This document shows positions 1-8,598 of a DNA stretch of 64,000 bases, piece by piece (position 1 is the stretch's first letter; every line of letters starts with the position of its first letter). The stretch lies in the NCBI GenBank assembly GCA_944323475.1, contig CALUSQ010000001.1:1-64000 (forward strand). Reading direction: 5' to 3'. The translations under genes were made by a program, and so were the position numbers. Origin of the DNA: Candidatus Gastranaerophilales bacterium. Lineage in GTDB: Bacteria > Cyanobacteriota > Vampirovibrionia > Gastranaerophilales > Gastranaerophilaceae. Below the pieces are notes generated by a model. It was not told the DNA's origin. It did not search any database and saw nothing but the letters and a program-made list of their open reading frames with translations.

Positions 1-206
1 AGCATGATTATATTAGATCTGTATTTTTGTAAAATTCTGAAACGTTGTGTTACTTTTTCTGTTTTCTTATGTTACTTTACAACAATTTACCTTTTCAATT
101 TGCTTTTGCACAATATTATTAAAGTAAAATTTCAAATATAAGATAATCTATTTTAAATAGAAATTATTAAAAAATAATTAATTTTCGTATTTTTTTTCAA
201 ATTATA

Positions 207-233
207 AATAATAATAATAATAATAATAATAAT
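207..233. repeat. (AAT)9 microsatellite
   Basis: Nine perfect tandem AAT units lie in non-coding AT-rich DNA left of the accessory block. Such tracts vary in length by slippage. No promoter hexamers are clearly spaced around it, so a phase-variable role is not supported by what is visible. Confidence 0.85.
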
Positions 234-321
234 ATAAAATATACTTTTTCAATTAAATATTTTTATTACTTAATTTGTATTGTTTTCTAATAATATTGTT
301 TAAATTAAATTTATAAAATTA

Positions 322-348
322 AATAAAAATGAGATACCCCGAATCTCA
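322..348 (-). terminator. Possible orphan minus-strand terminator
   Basis: TGAGAT at 330-335 pairs with ATCTCA at 343-348 around a seven-base loop. Read on the minus strand, the stem is followed by TTTTTATTT. The nearest gene to its right (472) is on the plus strand, so no adjacent minus-strand gene ends here. It may be a leftover of the minus-strand operon that the 472-3254 block interrupts. The stem is short, so confidence is modest. Confidence 0.35.
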
Positions 349-471
349 ATCATTAATCTAAGCTTTGATAAGTTGTTAATTAAAATATTATAACTTTCAA
401 AGTCTTATAGAATGTAATTTTGAGAAAAGTAGTTGATGGTTAGATATTTAGACTTGGTTGAGGAGATAAAA

Positions 472-1269
472 ATGGAAGACAAAAAGGAATACCATATATT
501 AAGTTTAAGTGGTGGAAAAGATTCTACTGCTTTAGCATTTTTTATGAAAGAAAATATGCCTGAAATCTTTGAAAAACTCGAGCTCGTTTTTTGTGACACA
601 GAATGTGAACTACCTGAAACTTATGACTATCTAAACAAAATAGAAGTATTTTTAAATAAGAAAATACATGTAGTTAAGCCAGAAAAAAGTTTTGAGCACT
701 TGATTCAGATATATAAAAATCTACCTGCCCCACATAGACGATGGTGCACTGTGGAAATGAAAACTAAGCCTTTTAGTAAATATCTCCATTCGATTCATGC
801 ATCGGTAGTAAAAAATTTGTATGTAGGTATTAGAGCAGACGAAGCTCATAGAGCAAAACCAGAAAACTTTCAAGGAAAAAATATCAAGCAGCTATATCCG
901 TTTATTGAATATAGTATTAATAAACAAGATGTTGAAGAAATTTTAAAGAAATCAGGAATAGGAATCCCAGCTTATTATTCTTGGAGTGGTCGTTCCGGTT
1001 GCTATTTCTGCTTTTACCAACCGAAAATAAGTTGGCTTCGACTACATGAAAAGTATCCATATCTATTTAAAAAGGCTATGGAATATGAAATAGATGATGG
1101 AGTAAATAAAATTGGTTGGAATATGGATATGCTTTTAAGGGAACTTATTTTGCCTCAAAATATTGAAAAAATTAAAACAAGTTACCTGAAAAATAACAAC
1201 AAGAAACAAAATAAAAACGAGTGTCACTGCAATCTTATACAGTGTTATTCTGACCATCTAAGTCGATAA
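472..1269 (+). CDS. PP-loop protein, PAPS reductase-like (COG0175 type)
   Basis: A 265-residue protein with an N-terminal PP-loop, SGGKDS at residues 13-18. This marks the adenylating ATP-pyrophosphatase fold shared by PAPS reductases, DndC-like proteins and other thiolating enzymes. HRRWC (Cys91), a GIRADE-HR segment (119-127) and SGCYFC (Cys177, Cys180) fit the phage- and defence-associated PAPS-reductase-like branch. The C-terminus adds Cys251, Cys253 and Cys258. The start at 472 is chosen over 433 or 436 because AGGAG lies six bases upstream. No sulfate-assimilation genes are nearby, so true PAPS reduction is doubtful. Nucleic-acid or metabolite thiolation is possible but unproven. Its 3' end overlaps the convergent nuclease gene by 25 bases. 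Confidence 0.8.
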   Translation: MEDKKEYHILSLSGGKDSTALAFFMKENMPEIFEKLELVFCDTECELPETYDYLNKIEVFLNKKIHVVKPEKSFEHLIQIYKNLPAPHRRWCTVEMKTKPFSKYLHSIHASVVKNLYVGIRADEAHRAKPENFQGKNIKQLYPFIEYSINKQDVEEILKKSGIGIPAYYSWSGRSGCYFCFYQPKISWLRLHEKYPYLFKKAMEYEIDDGVNKIGWNMDMLLRELILPQNIEKIKTSYLKNNNKKQNKNECHCNLIQCYSDHLSR

Positions 1270-3254
1270 GCTTTAAAATAGTCAAACCCTGCACAATCAG
1301 GATCTTGAGCATCATATTTCCAATCGTGATCATTGTCTAATCCATCATTACAAGAATTGCCTGAATCTGGGCTTTCTGCTTTTGGTGTGCCTGTCAACCA
1401 CTTATCAGGAATATCATTCCATAATGTTTCAAAAATTTCTCTTGCTTGTGCTGCGTGTTTGTTACTTTCTATAAAAACAATATTCTCATCATTCTTTTCT
1501 GATGCTGTTTTGGTTGCATTCATTGAACCTACGGTTACTAATTTATCATCAATAATAATTGTTTTCATATGCATTTTACCAGTCCAATTCTCAACTTTTA
1601 GAGGAATACCCATTTCTCTTATTTTTGTATGTTTAGAGTATTTTTCATTAGCAGCAGATGCACATGTAATAACTTTTACATCTACGCCCCTTTGTTTTGC
1701 CTTTGAAAGTGCTTCGATAACTCTATCGTGAGTTAGAAAAAACATTGACACATAGACGTACTTTTCAGCAGAATCTATCTTATATACCAACTCATCGATA
1801 ATATCAGGATTAGGACAAAAATATACAGACAGAATAGAACCATCATCCAATTTTACATTTTTGATATGATAAGGGACTTTTGTGTAATGAAATTTCCCTG
1901 TGTACATCTGTTTGGCTTCTTGAATATATGCATAAGTAATTTCAGGAGAAACAATTAAGACATTTAGGTTGCAATTTAATCCGCCTGTACCAGAAGAACT
2001 CAAATTTGTAGATCCTGTCCATACTCTGTTTTTACCAAGAGTAACAAATTTATTGTGCATTATATTGCCATTGTAAGTTCCCCTTTCAGCACTCCTCCCT
2101 GCTGCTGTATCTTTAATAATTCTATCAGCGATAGCTCTATCTACTGCATAATCAGTTTTCCAACTTCCAAAATCTCTCATTGCATAAAATGTATCTTTAT
2201 AAACACTTCTATTATAGATATCAACATCTGCAATACCAAAGATTTTGTTCTTACGCTTTTGTGCTTTTATAAAAGCGTTAACTATTTCAGGTTGTTCTGC
2301 TATACCATAAGTCGCAAGGTAAATATCCTCACCTTTCAATTTATTCAATTCATCAATTAAAACCCTACCTGATATAGTTCTGGTTTTGTCTGAGGGAAAC
2401 ATATTGTATTGAATCGGGCTGTTGAATAGCAACATTACACTTGTTTTTATTTTTTGTTTTTTATTTGCATCAATATTAGGAACTATTTCTATCGAATGCT
2501 TATAAGGAGTTTGGTATATGTCAAAATCTTCTTTAAGTTCCTGGCTAATAGCATTTTTTTCACTATCTTTGCATTCAAAACAGCAACAGGATGGTTTGTA
2601 CTTTTTACTCCAAAAATTAGGTTGCTGAACTAATTCTGCTTTACTTGCCATCCAAGCATATTCACAAGTAGTTTTGTGATACTTGCCTGTTTTTTTATTT
2701 AATACAACCAAATTAAGCTTATGTGATTTTTTTGCATAGGCTTTTATTTTATCTATATTCTCATAAGGCTTTAATTGGTCAGCAATATTTGATTGTTGGT
2801 ATACAGTTGCAAGACCTGCTTTCAAAACCTCTTGCTCATAGTTTTTGCATTTACCGTTTCTGCTGCAGTCATAATAAATCGACATCAGATGTCTGTTATT
2901 TTTATCAAACTTTTCTTTTGCTGTATATTCTGCTTTTACGTATTTATTCAATAATTCTTTTTTTGCGAACTCTTTCCCATAATACCCAAGCCCTAAAGCT
3001 TCATCTTGAGTCAGGTTATAGTTTTTAATTTGATAATCTAAAAAAGCACCTGTTTTAGTTTCAAATGTATCAATGCCATTGATTCTTACTTTTTCGTTTT
3101 GCTCAGGTATTTCGTTGTCGTTAAAGTCAACGTATACAGTGTCGCCATCTATAATTTTGATTACCTTATGAGAAAGTGTTTGTGCAGTGGTTACGTTATG
3201 ACTTATTATGAATATAAATAATAGTAAGATTATTCTTTTTTTCATTCTTTTCAT
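1245..3254 (-). CDS. Exported SNase-phospholipase D fusion nuclease
   Basis: A 669-residue protein with an N-terminal signal peptide (about 1-24). A thermonuclease-like SNase domain spans about 28-165, with IDGDTV at 35-40, Arg58, Glu65 and Arg121 at the expected catalytic positions. Next comes a Cys/His-rich segment (about 183-228, HKTTC and PSCCCFEC) resembling the small metal-binding module that follows some secreted nucleases. Two PLD half-sites follow: H400/K402 with GS414-415 and N417, and H562/K564 with GS576-577 and N579. The tail carries a Cys-bounded Asn/Asp-rich motif (CNDGLDND, 635-642), probably calcium-binding. Two nuclease folds in one chain are unusual. The likely substrate is extracellular or periplasmic nucleic acid. 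ATG at 3245 is an alternative start. Confidence 0.85.
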   Translation of the reverse strand: MKRMKKRIILLLFIFIISHNVTTAQTLSHKVIKIIDGDTVYVDFNDNEIPEQNEKVRINGIDTFETKTGAFLDYQIKNYNLTQDEALGLGYYGKEFAKKELLNKYVKAEYTAKEKFDKNNRHLMSIYYDCSRNGKCKNYEQEVLKAGLATVYQQSNIADQLKPYENIDKIKAYAKKSHKLNLVVLNKKTGKYHKTTCEYAWMASKAELVQQPNFWSKKYKPSCCCFECKDSEKNAISQELKEDFDIYQTPYKHSIEIVPNIDANKKQKIKTSVMLLFNSPIQYNMFPSDKTRTISGRVLIDELNKLKGEDIYLATYGIAEQPEIVNAFIKAQKRKNKIFGIADVDIYNRSVYKDTFYAMRDFGSWKTDYAVDRAIADRIIKDTAAGRSAERGTYNGNIMHNKFVTLGKNRVWTGSTNLSSSGTGGLNCNLNVLIVSPEITYAYIQEAKQMYTGKFHYTKVPYHIKNVKLDDGSILSVYFCPNPDIIDELVYKIDSAEKYVYVSMFFLTHDRVIEALSKAKQRGVDVKVITCASAANEKYSKHTKIREMGIPLKVENWTGKMHMKTIIIDDKLVTVGSMNATKTASEKNDENIVFIESNKHAAQAREIFETLWNDIPDKWLTGTPKAESPDSGNSCNDGLDNDHDWKYDAQDPDCAGFDYFKAYRLRWSE

Positions 3255-3273
3255 TATACATTAAAATGAATTA

Positions 3274-3459
3274 TCAAATGCTTTCTTGAAATCTGTTCTT
3301 TTTTTTCAAAATTGTTAACCAAGACAATCTAGGTTGGAACAATTCCATAACAAGAAGCTCAAAAAGCTCTCTATCTTCATATTTTGGAATGCCACATTCT
3401 TCATCATGATATTTTATGTATATTTCGGAGTTTTCATCAACCCAGCTACATCTATACAA
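3274..3459 (-). pseudogene. tag: Truncated DNA-3-methyladenine glycosylase I (Tag)
   Basis: The 61 encoded residues match the N-terminus of Tag: RCSWV near the start, YHDEECGIP, LFELLVMELFQPRLSW and the LKKK-RF segment. Tag enzymes are about 185-190 residues with a helix-hairpin-helix region and zinc site in the missing part. The reading stops right after the segment equivalent to Tag residue ~60, and the exported nuclease gene begins 20 bases further on. The start is a TTG placed in frame 12 bases after the preceding gene's stop, with AAGG overlapping that stop. The gene is inactivated, apparently by acquisition of the neighbouring block. Confidence 0.8.
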
Positions 3460-3468
3460 AAAATAACC

Positions 3469-4092
3469 TTATCTTATAAAATTTGTTTTTATTTTGGCAT
3501 CTTGTTCAGGATGAGAAAGCCCGGATTTTTTTGCAATATCAATGCACTTTAAAATCCAAGCCATATTTTCGCCAAGATGTCGCATAATCTGCATTCCTTC
3601 TAAGTCTTGTACAACTTGTTCAGGAGTATTTCCATGCACCATGTTCCAATAAGATGAAGAAACAACAGGCATGTTGGCTATTGTTAAATACTTCATAATC
3701 ACATCCAAGGATGCAGTTGTACCGGCACGTCTAGCAGAAACAACAACAGAAGCCGGTTTAAAAGCAAAATTTTTCTTACCTGCATAAAAAGCCCTGTCCA
3801 TTAATGAAAGCAATCTTCCTGACGGGTGAGCAAAATATACCGGTGAACCGAAAACGAATCCATCAAAATCAGCGGCTTTAGCTATAAGTTCATTAACTAT
3901 ATCATCAAAAACACATCTGCCATCAAGTTTTGTGCATTCCAAACATCCGCAGCAATCTCTAATTTCAGGATTTCCGACTTGAAAAATTTCTGTTTCTACT
4001 CCATTTTCATTGAGTGCTTTTGCGACCTCACACAATGCAGTGTAAGTACAACCATTTTTGCGAGAACTTCCGTTTACCAAAAGAACTTTCAT
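3469..4092 (-). CDS. Flavodoxin-fold NAD(P)H-dependent oxidoreductase
   Basis: A 207-residue flavodoxin-like protein. The phosphate-binding loop NGSSRKNG (8-15), a GSPVYF segment for the isoalloxazine side and a Cys-rich DCCGCLEC region followed by DGRC identify the NADPH-dependent FMN reductase/iron-sulfur-flavoprotein superfamily. These enzymes bind FMN and reduce quinones, metals or other acceptors in the cytosol. Whether the Cys cluster holds an iron-sulfur centre cannot be told. It lies between the SPFH gene and truncated tag on the same strand, so all were probably one transcript. Confidence 0.8.
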   Translation of the reverse strand: MKVLLVNGSSRKNGCTYTALCEVAKALNENGVETEIFQVGNPEIRDCCGCLECTKLDGRCVFDDIVNELIAKAADFDGFVFGSPVYFAHPSGRLLSLMDRAFYAGKKNFAFKPASVVVSARRAGTTASLDVIMKYLTIANMPVVSSSYWNMVHGNTPEQVVQDLEGMQIMRHLGENMAWILKCIDIAKKSGLSHPEQDAKIKTNFIR

Positions 4093-4110
4093 AATAACTC
4101 CTTAAATATA

Positions 4111-4923
4111 TTATTTATTTTTAGAATTAAGATTAATAAATGGAATAGAATTACCCATCATATATTCAGGCAATTTGCCGTCCCATTTTTGAACAGCTTC
4201 ATATTCAACCAAAGCTTTATTTCTTGATAAAGCATTTGCCCTAATTGACATAGATTTTGCTTCAGCCTCAGCTGAAATCAATTTTTGTTTTGCTTCTTCT
4301 TCAATTTGTACTGTTTTATTTTTTGCTTTTAAAGCTTCTTGTTGAGCTGTAACTTTGCTTTCGATTGCTCTTTCGAAAACAGCAGAATAATTTATTGCAG
4401 TCATTTGAAAATCAGTAACATTAATATAATTATCAACTAAGTGTTTTTGCAATTTTGTTAGAATTTCTCTAGTAGCTATTTCTCTATTTGCAACTAAATC
4501 CTGCGCATTCCATTTACCGATAACATCTTTTATTGTACCTTCTACAACAGGCATCAATATAGTATCTTCATAGTGCATTCCAACTTCTCTATACATTTTA
4601 TGAGCATTATCAGGTTGCAAATTATAATTTATTACATATGTGATTTTCGCTTGTTGAATATCTTTTGTATAAACAGAAGTTTCTATAAATCTTTTTTGTG
4701 TTTTCACATCCATATTTTTTATTTTAGAAATAAATGGAGTAATCAAATGTATGCCTTCACCATAGCTTTCAGGTGATACTTTACCTAGGGTAACTTTCAC
4801 CCCTCTTTCACCAACACCTACCATAGCAATAGGATTACAAATAATTATAAAAACAACAAGTAAAACAACAATCAATACAGGAATCGCTAAATCCTTATTT
4901 TGAAAATTAAAAGGTGCAGACAT
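4111..4923 (-). CDS. SPFH/prohibitin-family membrane protein
   Basis: A 270-residue protein with one N-terminal membrane segment (about 12-35) followed by an SPFH/band-7 domain (VGVGERGVKVTLGKV, then RFIETSVYTKDIQQ) and an alanine/glutamate-rich coiled coil. The order matches prohibitin/HflC-like proteins, which form membrane-bound oligomeric rings that scaffold proteases or organise membrane domains. No FtsH or second HflK-type partner is adjacent. The start at 4923 is preferred because GGAG sits six bases before it; the upstream in-frame ATG overlaps that GGAG. A small two-helix membrane protein gene ends 15 bases upstream. Confidence 0.85.
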   Translation of the reverse strand: MSAPFNFQNKDLAIPVLIVVLLVVFIIICNPIAMVGVGERGVKVTLGKVSPESYGEGIHLITPFISKIKNMDVKTQKRFIETSVYTKDIQQAKITYVINYNLQPDNAHKMYREVGMHYEDTILMPVVEGTIKDVIGKWNAQDLVANREIATREILTKLQKHLVDNYINVTDFQMTAINYSAVFERAIESKVTAQQEALKAKNKTVQIEEEAKQKLISAEAEAKSMSIRANALSRNKALVEYEAVQKWDGKLPEYMMGNSIPFINLNSKNK

Positions 4924-4938
4924 ATTTTTCTCCATTTT

Positions 4939-5130
4939 CTATACTAATCCAACTATAGCTAATATTGCATAAACTACTGCAACTGTTAATGCAAAAATAC
5001 CAAAGCCATTTAAAATAGCTTTGCCATGAGTTTTGTACAAATTCACATTAAATATAAAACTAACAGCAAGTATAATAATATTTGCAAGAATAGTTAAAGA
5101 TAAAAGTAATAACAAAACTCTAAGTGCCAT
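4939..5130 (-). CDS. Small two-helix membrane protein
   Basis: A 63-residue hydrophobic protein with two predicted membrane helices (about 4-27 and 42-62) joined by a short basic loop. I recognise no family. It is the first gene of the minus-strand operon leading into the SPFH gene, 15 bases away, which suggests it acts with that membrane scaffold. The promoter at 5161-5190 lies directly upstream. Confidence 0.65.
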   Translation of the reverse strand: MALRVLLLLLSLTILANIIILAVSFIFNVNLYKTHGKAILNGFGIFALTVAVVYAILAIVGLV

Positions 5131-5160
5131 TTTTTATTCTTTCTGCTTTGATAATACTTA

Positions 5161-5190
5161 ATGTTATCTTTATGAGTTATTTTTTGTCAA
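5161..5190 (-). promoter_or_regulatory. Promoter of the SPFH operon
   Basis: On the minus strand a perfect TTGACA -35 (5185-5190) is followed after 18 bases by TAACAT (5161-5166). It precedes the start at 5130 and is back-to-back with the ompH promoter. Confidence 0.55.
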
Positions 5191-5213
5191 GATAAAAGTG
5201 TATTATAAAAAAC

Positions 5214-5241
5214 TTGTCATAATGATTTTTTTGTATAAAAT
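5214..5241 (+). promoter_or_regulatory. Promoter of the ompH-like gene
   Basis: TTGTCA (5214-5219) and TAAAAT (5236-5241) are separated by 16 bases. The hexamers precede a clear ribosome-binding site (AAAAGGAGA) and the start at 5271. Confidence 0.5.
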
Positions 5242-5270
5242 AAGCATATATAAGAAAAGGAGATTTATAT

Positions 5271-5732
5271 ATGAAAAATGGTGTTAAATACCTTGCATTG
5301 ACTTTAAGTGCATTCGTAATTGGTATGACAGTTAGCAACTATGCGATCTCAAATGTACCTTCAAAAATTGCTGTAGTTGACGTACAAAAAGTAGTAGCAT
5401 CTTCAGCACAAGTAAAAACACTTAAAGCTGATAGAGAAGCTAAAATCAAAGATCTTGCAAACTTTGTTAAAACAGCAAGAGCAAATGTAGCAAAAGAAAC
5501 AAATGCTACAAAGAAAAAAGCATTAGAAGACAAATATAACAAAGAACTAAATCAAAAAAGAAATGCTATTCAAAAAGACTATACATCAAAGCTTGCTGCT
5601 ATAGACAAAAGCATATCTAACGTAATTGCACAAAAAGCAAAAGCTGCTAACTATGATATAGTTATAGCAAAAGGTGTTGTTCTTTACGGCGGAACAGATA
5701 TTACTTCTGAAATTACAAAATCAGTAAAATAA
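5271..5732 (+). CDS. OmpH/Skp-family periplasmic chaperone
   Basis: A 153-residue protein with a signal peptide (about 1-27), then KIAVVDVQKVVASS typical of the OmpH/Skp start, a lysine- and alanine-rich coiled coil (about 50-125), and a C-terminal strand region (YDIVIAKGVVLYGGTDIT). Skp binds unfolded outer-membrane proteins in the periplasm and passes them to the BAM machinery. The length and order of parts fit the family. The gene has its own promoter and a strong terminator, so it is probably monocistronic. Its presence supports a diderm cell with beta-barrel outer-membrane proteins. Confidence 0.88.
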   Translation: MKNGVKYLALTLSAFVIGMTVSNYAISNVPSKIAVVDVQKVVASSAQVKTLKADREAKIKDLANFVKTARANVAKETNATKKKALEDKYNKELNQKRNAIQKDYTSKLAAIDKSISNVIAQKAKAANYDIVIAKGVVLYGGTDITSEITKSVK

Positions 5733-5755
5733 AAATAAACCTTATAAAAATTATT

Positions 5756-5796
5756 AAGAATAAAAGATTCTGCAATTTGCAGGGTCTTTTATTCTT
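5756..5796 (+). terminator. Intrinsic terminator after ompH
   Basis: A twelve-base outer stem (AAGAATAAAAGA/TCTTTTATTCTT) encloses an inner CTGCA/TGCAG stem. The 3' arm is T-rich. It separates the chaperone gene from the next gene at 5831. Confidence 0.8.
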
Positions 5797-5830
5797 ATGT
5801 ATAATAAGAAAAATTATTTAGGAGAAATTT

Positions 5831-6505
5831 ATGAAAAAACTCATCATAGTACTAACAATTTTCTTATTTTCCAATATAGTTTTTGCTTACGAATACAAAG
5901 CACCATTGATAAATGACATAAAAGACTCTCAATCAGTTGTGTATAATAAAGAAACACAATCATGGACAAAAGCTGCTATTGATATAAAGCAAGAAAATTT
6001 AAATGAAAATGAAATTCTGTTTACAAAATACACAACAAAAGGATCAGGCGGATACAGTGAATATGATTCTACTGACAAACAATATGACACTAATTCAACA
6101 TACGAATTTTTAGATGAGAATAATCTCATTGCGTACAATGCTCACTCGCTTAAATTCTACAAATTGAATTTTAATGGCGAAAAAATCACAACCCAAGAGT
6201 TAACCCCATCAGAAATTCAAAAATATTTTCCAGATGTTGAACTGGTAAAAATATCTGAATTTAAAAATAATAAAATTGAACTAAAAAAACCTTGGTTTAA
6301 ACAAAAAACTTTTATGCTTGTAAATGACACCAAAACTGATTTTTATAAATATCAGTTTGAAAATATAAAATCTTATCAAATAATAAAAGGGATATTTGAA
6401 ACGCAAAAAAATCAAATTTTCCCTCAAACTATTATATATTCTCATTTCCAATCCAGAGATAAGATGTTCCCTATTCTTGAGATAAAAATAAAAAATAGCT
6501 TGTAA
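5831..6505 (+). CDS. Exported protein of unknown function
   Basis: A 224-residue protein with a signal peptide ending near Ala19 (LFSNIVFA). The mature part is rich in Lys, Asn, Tyr and aromatic residues and reads like alternating beta strands, with no recognised catalytic motif. No lipobox is present, so it is probably periplasmic or surface-exposed. A GGAG site precedes the ATG. It stands alone between the ompH terminator and dnaK. No function is proposed. Confidence 0.7.
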   Translation: MKKLIIVLTIFLFSNIVFAYEYKAPLINDIKDSQSVVYNKETQSWTKAAIDIKQENLNENEILFTKYTTKGSGGYSEYDSTDKQYDTNSTYEFLDENNLIAYNAHSLKFYKLNFNGEKITTQELTPSEIQKYFPDVELVKISEFKNNKIELKKPWFKQKTFMLVNDTKTDFYKYQFENIKSYQIIKGIFETQKNQIFPQTIIYSHFQSRDKMFPILEIKIKNSL

Positions 6506-6662
6506 AATAATTAAAAAAATTACTAGCCAGATTGATCTTTTTTATATAAAAAAATAAAATATTAATTTTTTGTTTATTTTTTAATTTTTCCTTGAAATCG
6601 ATGGTATAAATTATATAGAAAAAATAACATGACAATATTAATTTCAAAGGAGAAATAAAACT

Positions 6663-8510
6663 ATGGCAAAAACAATTGGTATTGACTTAGGTACAACAAA
6701 CTCCGTTGTTGCAGTAATGGAAGGTGGTAAACCAACAGTTATTGCAAACGCAGAAGGTTCTCGTACTACCCCGTCAATCGTAGGATTTTCAAAAACAGGT
6801 GAAAAACTTGTAGGTCAATTAGCAAAACGTCAGGCTATCTTAAACCCTGATAAAACCGTTATCTCTATCAAAAGAGAAATGGGTACTGACTACAAGAAAA
6901 ACATAAACGGTAAAGATTACACACCTCAAGAAATTTCTGCAATGATTTTAAGAAAACTTGCCGATGATGCGTCTGCATATTTGGGCGAAAAAGTTACATC
7001 GGCAGTTATTACAGTTCCCGCATATTTCAACGATGCTCAAAGACAAGCAACAAAAGATGCAGGGAAAATTGCAGGTTTAGATGTTTTACGTATCGTAAAC
7101 GAACCAACTGCAGCAGCTTTGGCATACGGTCTTGAAAAAGATAAACCAGAAAAAGTTCTTGTATTCGACTTAGGTGGTGGTACATTCGATGTATCAGTTC
7201 TTGAAATCGGCGATGGTGTACATGAAGTACTTTCAACATCAGGTGATACACATCTTGGTGGTGATGACTTTGACCAAAAAATTATGGATTGGCTTGTTGA
7301 AGAATTTAAAAAACAAGAAGGCATTGATCTTAGAAACGATAAACAAGCTATGCAACGTTTAAAAGAAGCAGCTGAAAAAGCAAAATGCGAATTGTCTTCA
7401 GTGGTTGAAACAAACATCAACCTTCCGTTTATTACAGCTGATGCTAACGGTCCAAAACACCTTGATATGCAATTAACAAGAGCAAAATTTGAAGAACTTT
7501 CTCACGATTTGTTGGAAAGATGTAAAAAACCTGTTGCTGATGCATTGCAAGAAGCAGGACTTTCTAAAGGTGATATCGACGAAGTTGTACTTGTTGGTGG
7601 TTCTACACGTATCCCAGCTGTACAAGCTCTTGTAAAAGAATATACAGGCAAAGATCCTAACCAATCAGTTAACCCTGATGAAGTAGTTGCTGTAGGTGCA
7701 GCTGTTCAAGCCGGTGTATTAGCTGGTGAAGTTAAAGACATTGTATTGTTAGATGTAACGCCGTTAACACTTGGTATTGAAACATTGGGTGGAGTAATGA
7801 CACCATTGGTTCCAAGAAACACAACAATACCTGTTTCTAAGTCACAAGTATTCTCAACTGCTGAAAATAACCAAACTGCTGTTGATGTACACGTACTTCA
7901 AGGTGAAAGACCTATGGCTAAAGATAATAAATCATTAGGTATGTTCAGACTTGATGGTATTCCACCGGCAATGAGAGGTTTGCCTCAAATCGAAGTTACA
8001 TTCGATATCGATGCCAACGGTATTGTTAATGTATCAGCTAAAGATAAAGCAACTAACAAAGAACAAAAAATCACTATCACAAACTCTTCAAATCTTTCTG
8101 AAGCTGATATTGACAGAATGGTTAAAGAAGCTGAAGCAAATGCTGCTGAAGATAAAAAACACAAAGAAGAAGCAGAAATTAAAAATAATGCTAACAGCCT
8201 AATTTCTTCAGCTGAAAGAATAGTAAAAGATTTTGAAGGAAAAATCTCTGATGCTGATAAATCTAAACTTGAAGAACAAAGAAAAACTCTTGAAGAAGCA
8301 TTGAAAAATAACAAACCAGCTGACGAAATCAAAAAAATGTCAGAAGATTTGCAACAAACAATGTATGGTATTTCTCAAGCTGCATACTCTCAAGTTCAAC
8401 AAGAATCAGCAGCTAGTGATGCTGGTGCTGAAGGAACAGCAGATTCATCATCAGACTCAACAAATAATTCTGATGATGACGTAATTGATGCTGAATATAC
8501 TAAAGAGTAA
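6663..8510 (+). CDS. dnaK: Chaperone protein DnaK (Hsp70)
   Basis: A 615-residue Hsp70. The N-terminal ATPase domain starts [17 protein letters not shown] and contains [11 protein letters not shown], the phosphate-2 loop [10 protein letters not shown] and VGGSTRIP. The substrate-binding domain follows ([13 protein letters not shown]) and the tail ends DDDVIDAEY, the usual EEVIDAE-type end. It is slightly shorter than E. coli DnaK (638) but complete. It folds and refolds client proteins with DnaJ and GrpE, neither of which lies adjacent. AAAGGAGA precedes the ATG. A CTTGAAA element at 6591-6597 may belong to a stress promoter, but the -10 is not clear, and no CIRCE repeat is seen. Confidence 0.98.
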   Translation: MAKTIGIDLGTTNSVVAVMEGGKPTVIANAEGSRTTPSIVGFSKTGEKLVGQLAKRQAILNPDKTVISIKREMGTDYKKNINGKDYTPQEISAMILRKLADDASAYLGEKVTSAVITVPAYFNDAQRQATKDAGKIAGLDVLRIVNEPTAAALAYGLEKDKPEKVLVFDLGGGTFDVSVLEIGDGVHEVLSTSGDTHLGGDDFDQKIMDWLVEEFKKQEGIDLRNDKQAMQRLKEAAEKAKCELSSVVETNINLPFITADANGPKHLDMQLTRAKFEELSHDLLERCKKPVADALQEAGLSKGDIDEVVLVGGSTRIPAVQALVKEYTGKDPNQSVNPDEVVAVGAAVQAGVLAGEVKDIVLLDVTPLTLGIETLGGVMTPLVPRNTTIPVSKSQVFSTAENNQTAVDVHVLQGERPMAKDNKSLGMFRLDGIPPAMRGLPQIEVTFDIDANGIVNVSAKDKATNKEQKITITNSSNLSEADIDRMVKEAEANAAEDKKHKEEAEIKNNANSLISSAERIVKDFEGKISDADKSKLEEQRKTLEEALKNNKPADEIKKMSEDLQQTMYGISQAAYSQVQQESAASDAGAEGTADSSSDSTNNSDDDVIDAEYTKE

Positions 8511-8526
8511 AACAACTTACCCTATA

Positions 8527-8556
8527 AAAAAGCCCTCAAAAATTTGAGGGCTTTTT
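8527..8556. terminator. Bidirectional terminator between dnaK and dnaB
   Basis: A perfect 14-base stem (AAAAAGCCCTCAAA and its complement) has a two-base loop, with T-runs on either strand. It lies between the convergent dnaK and dnaB genes and can serve both. Confidence 0.9.
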
Positions 8557-8598
8557 ATTTTAATAAAAACTGTAAACAGACAATTTATTAACTATTAA

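Larger units (their letters stand above)
1..471. other. AT-rich non-coding left flank
   Basis: No convincing gene is visible here. The stretch is extremely AT-rich and carries an uninterrupted (AAT)9 microsatellite at 207-233. The only structured element is a short hairpin at 331-347, annotated separately. The last part (about 350-471) is the presumed leader of the PP-loop gene, whose Shine-Dalgarno AGGAG lies at 461-465. Confidence 0.6.

Noticed and set aside
1333-1731. Open frame on the plus strand inside the SNase-PLD gene
   Set aside because: It is antisense to the conserved PLD region and shows no family features.
6506-6662. CIRCE/HrcA operator before dnaK
   Set aside because: No TTAGCACTC-N9-GAGTGCTAA inverted repeat is present.
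7037-7420. Long open frame antisense to dnaK
   Set aside because: It is a mirror of the biased codon use of dnaK, has no ribosome-binding site and encodes a low-complexity Ser/Ala-rich peptide.
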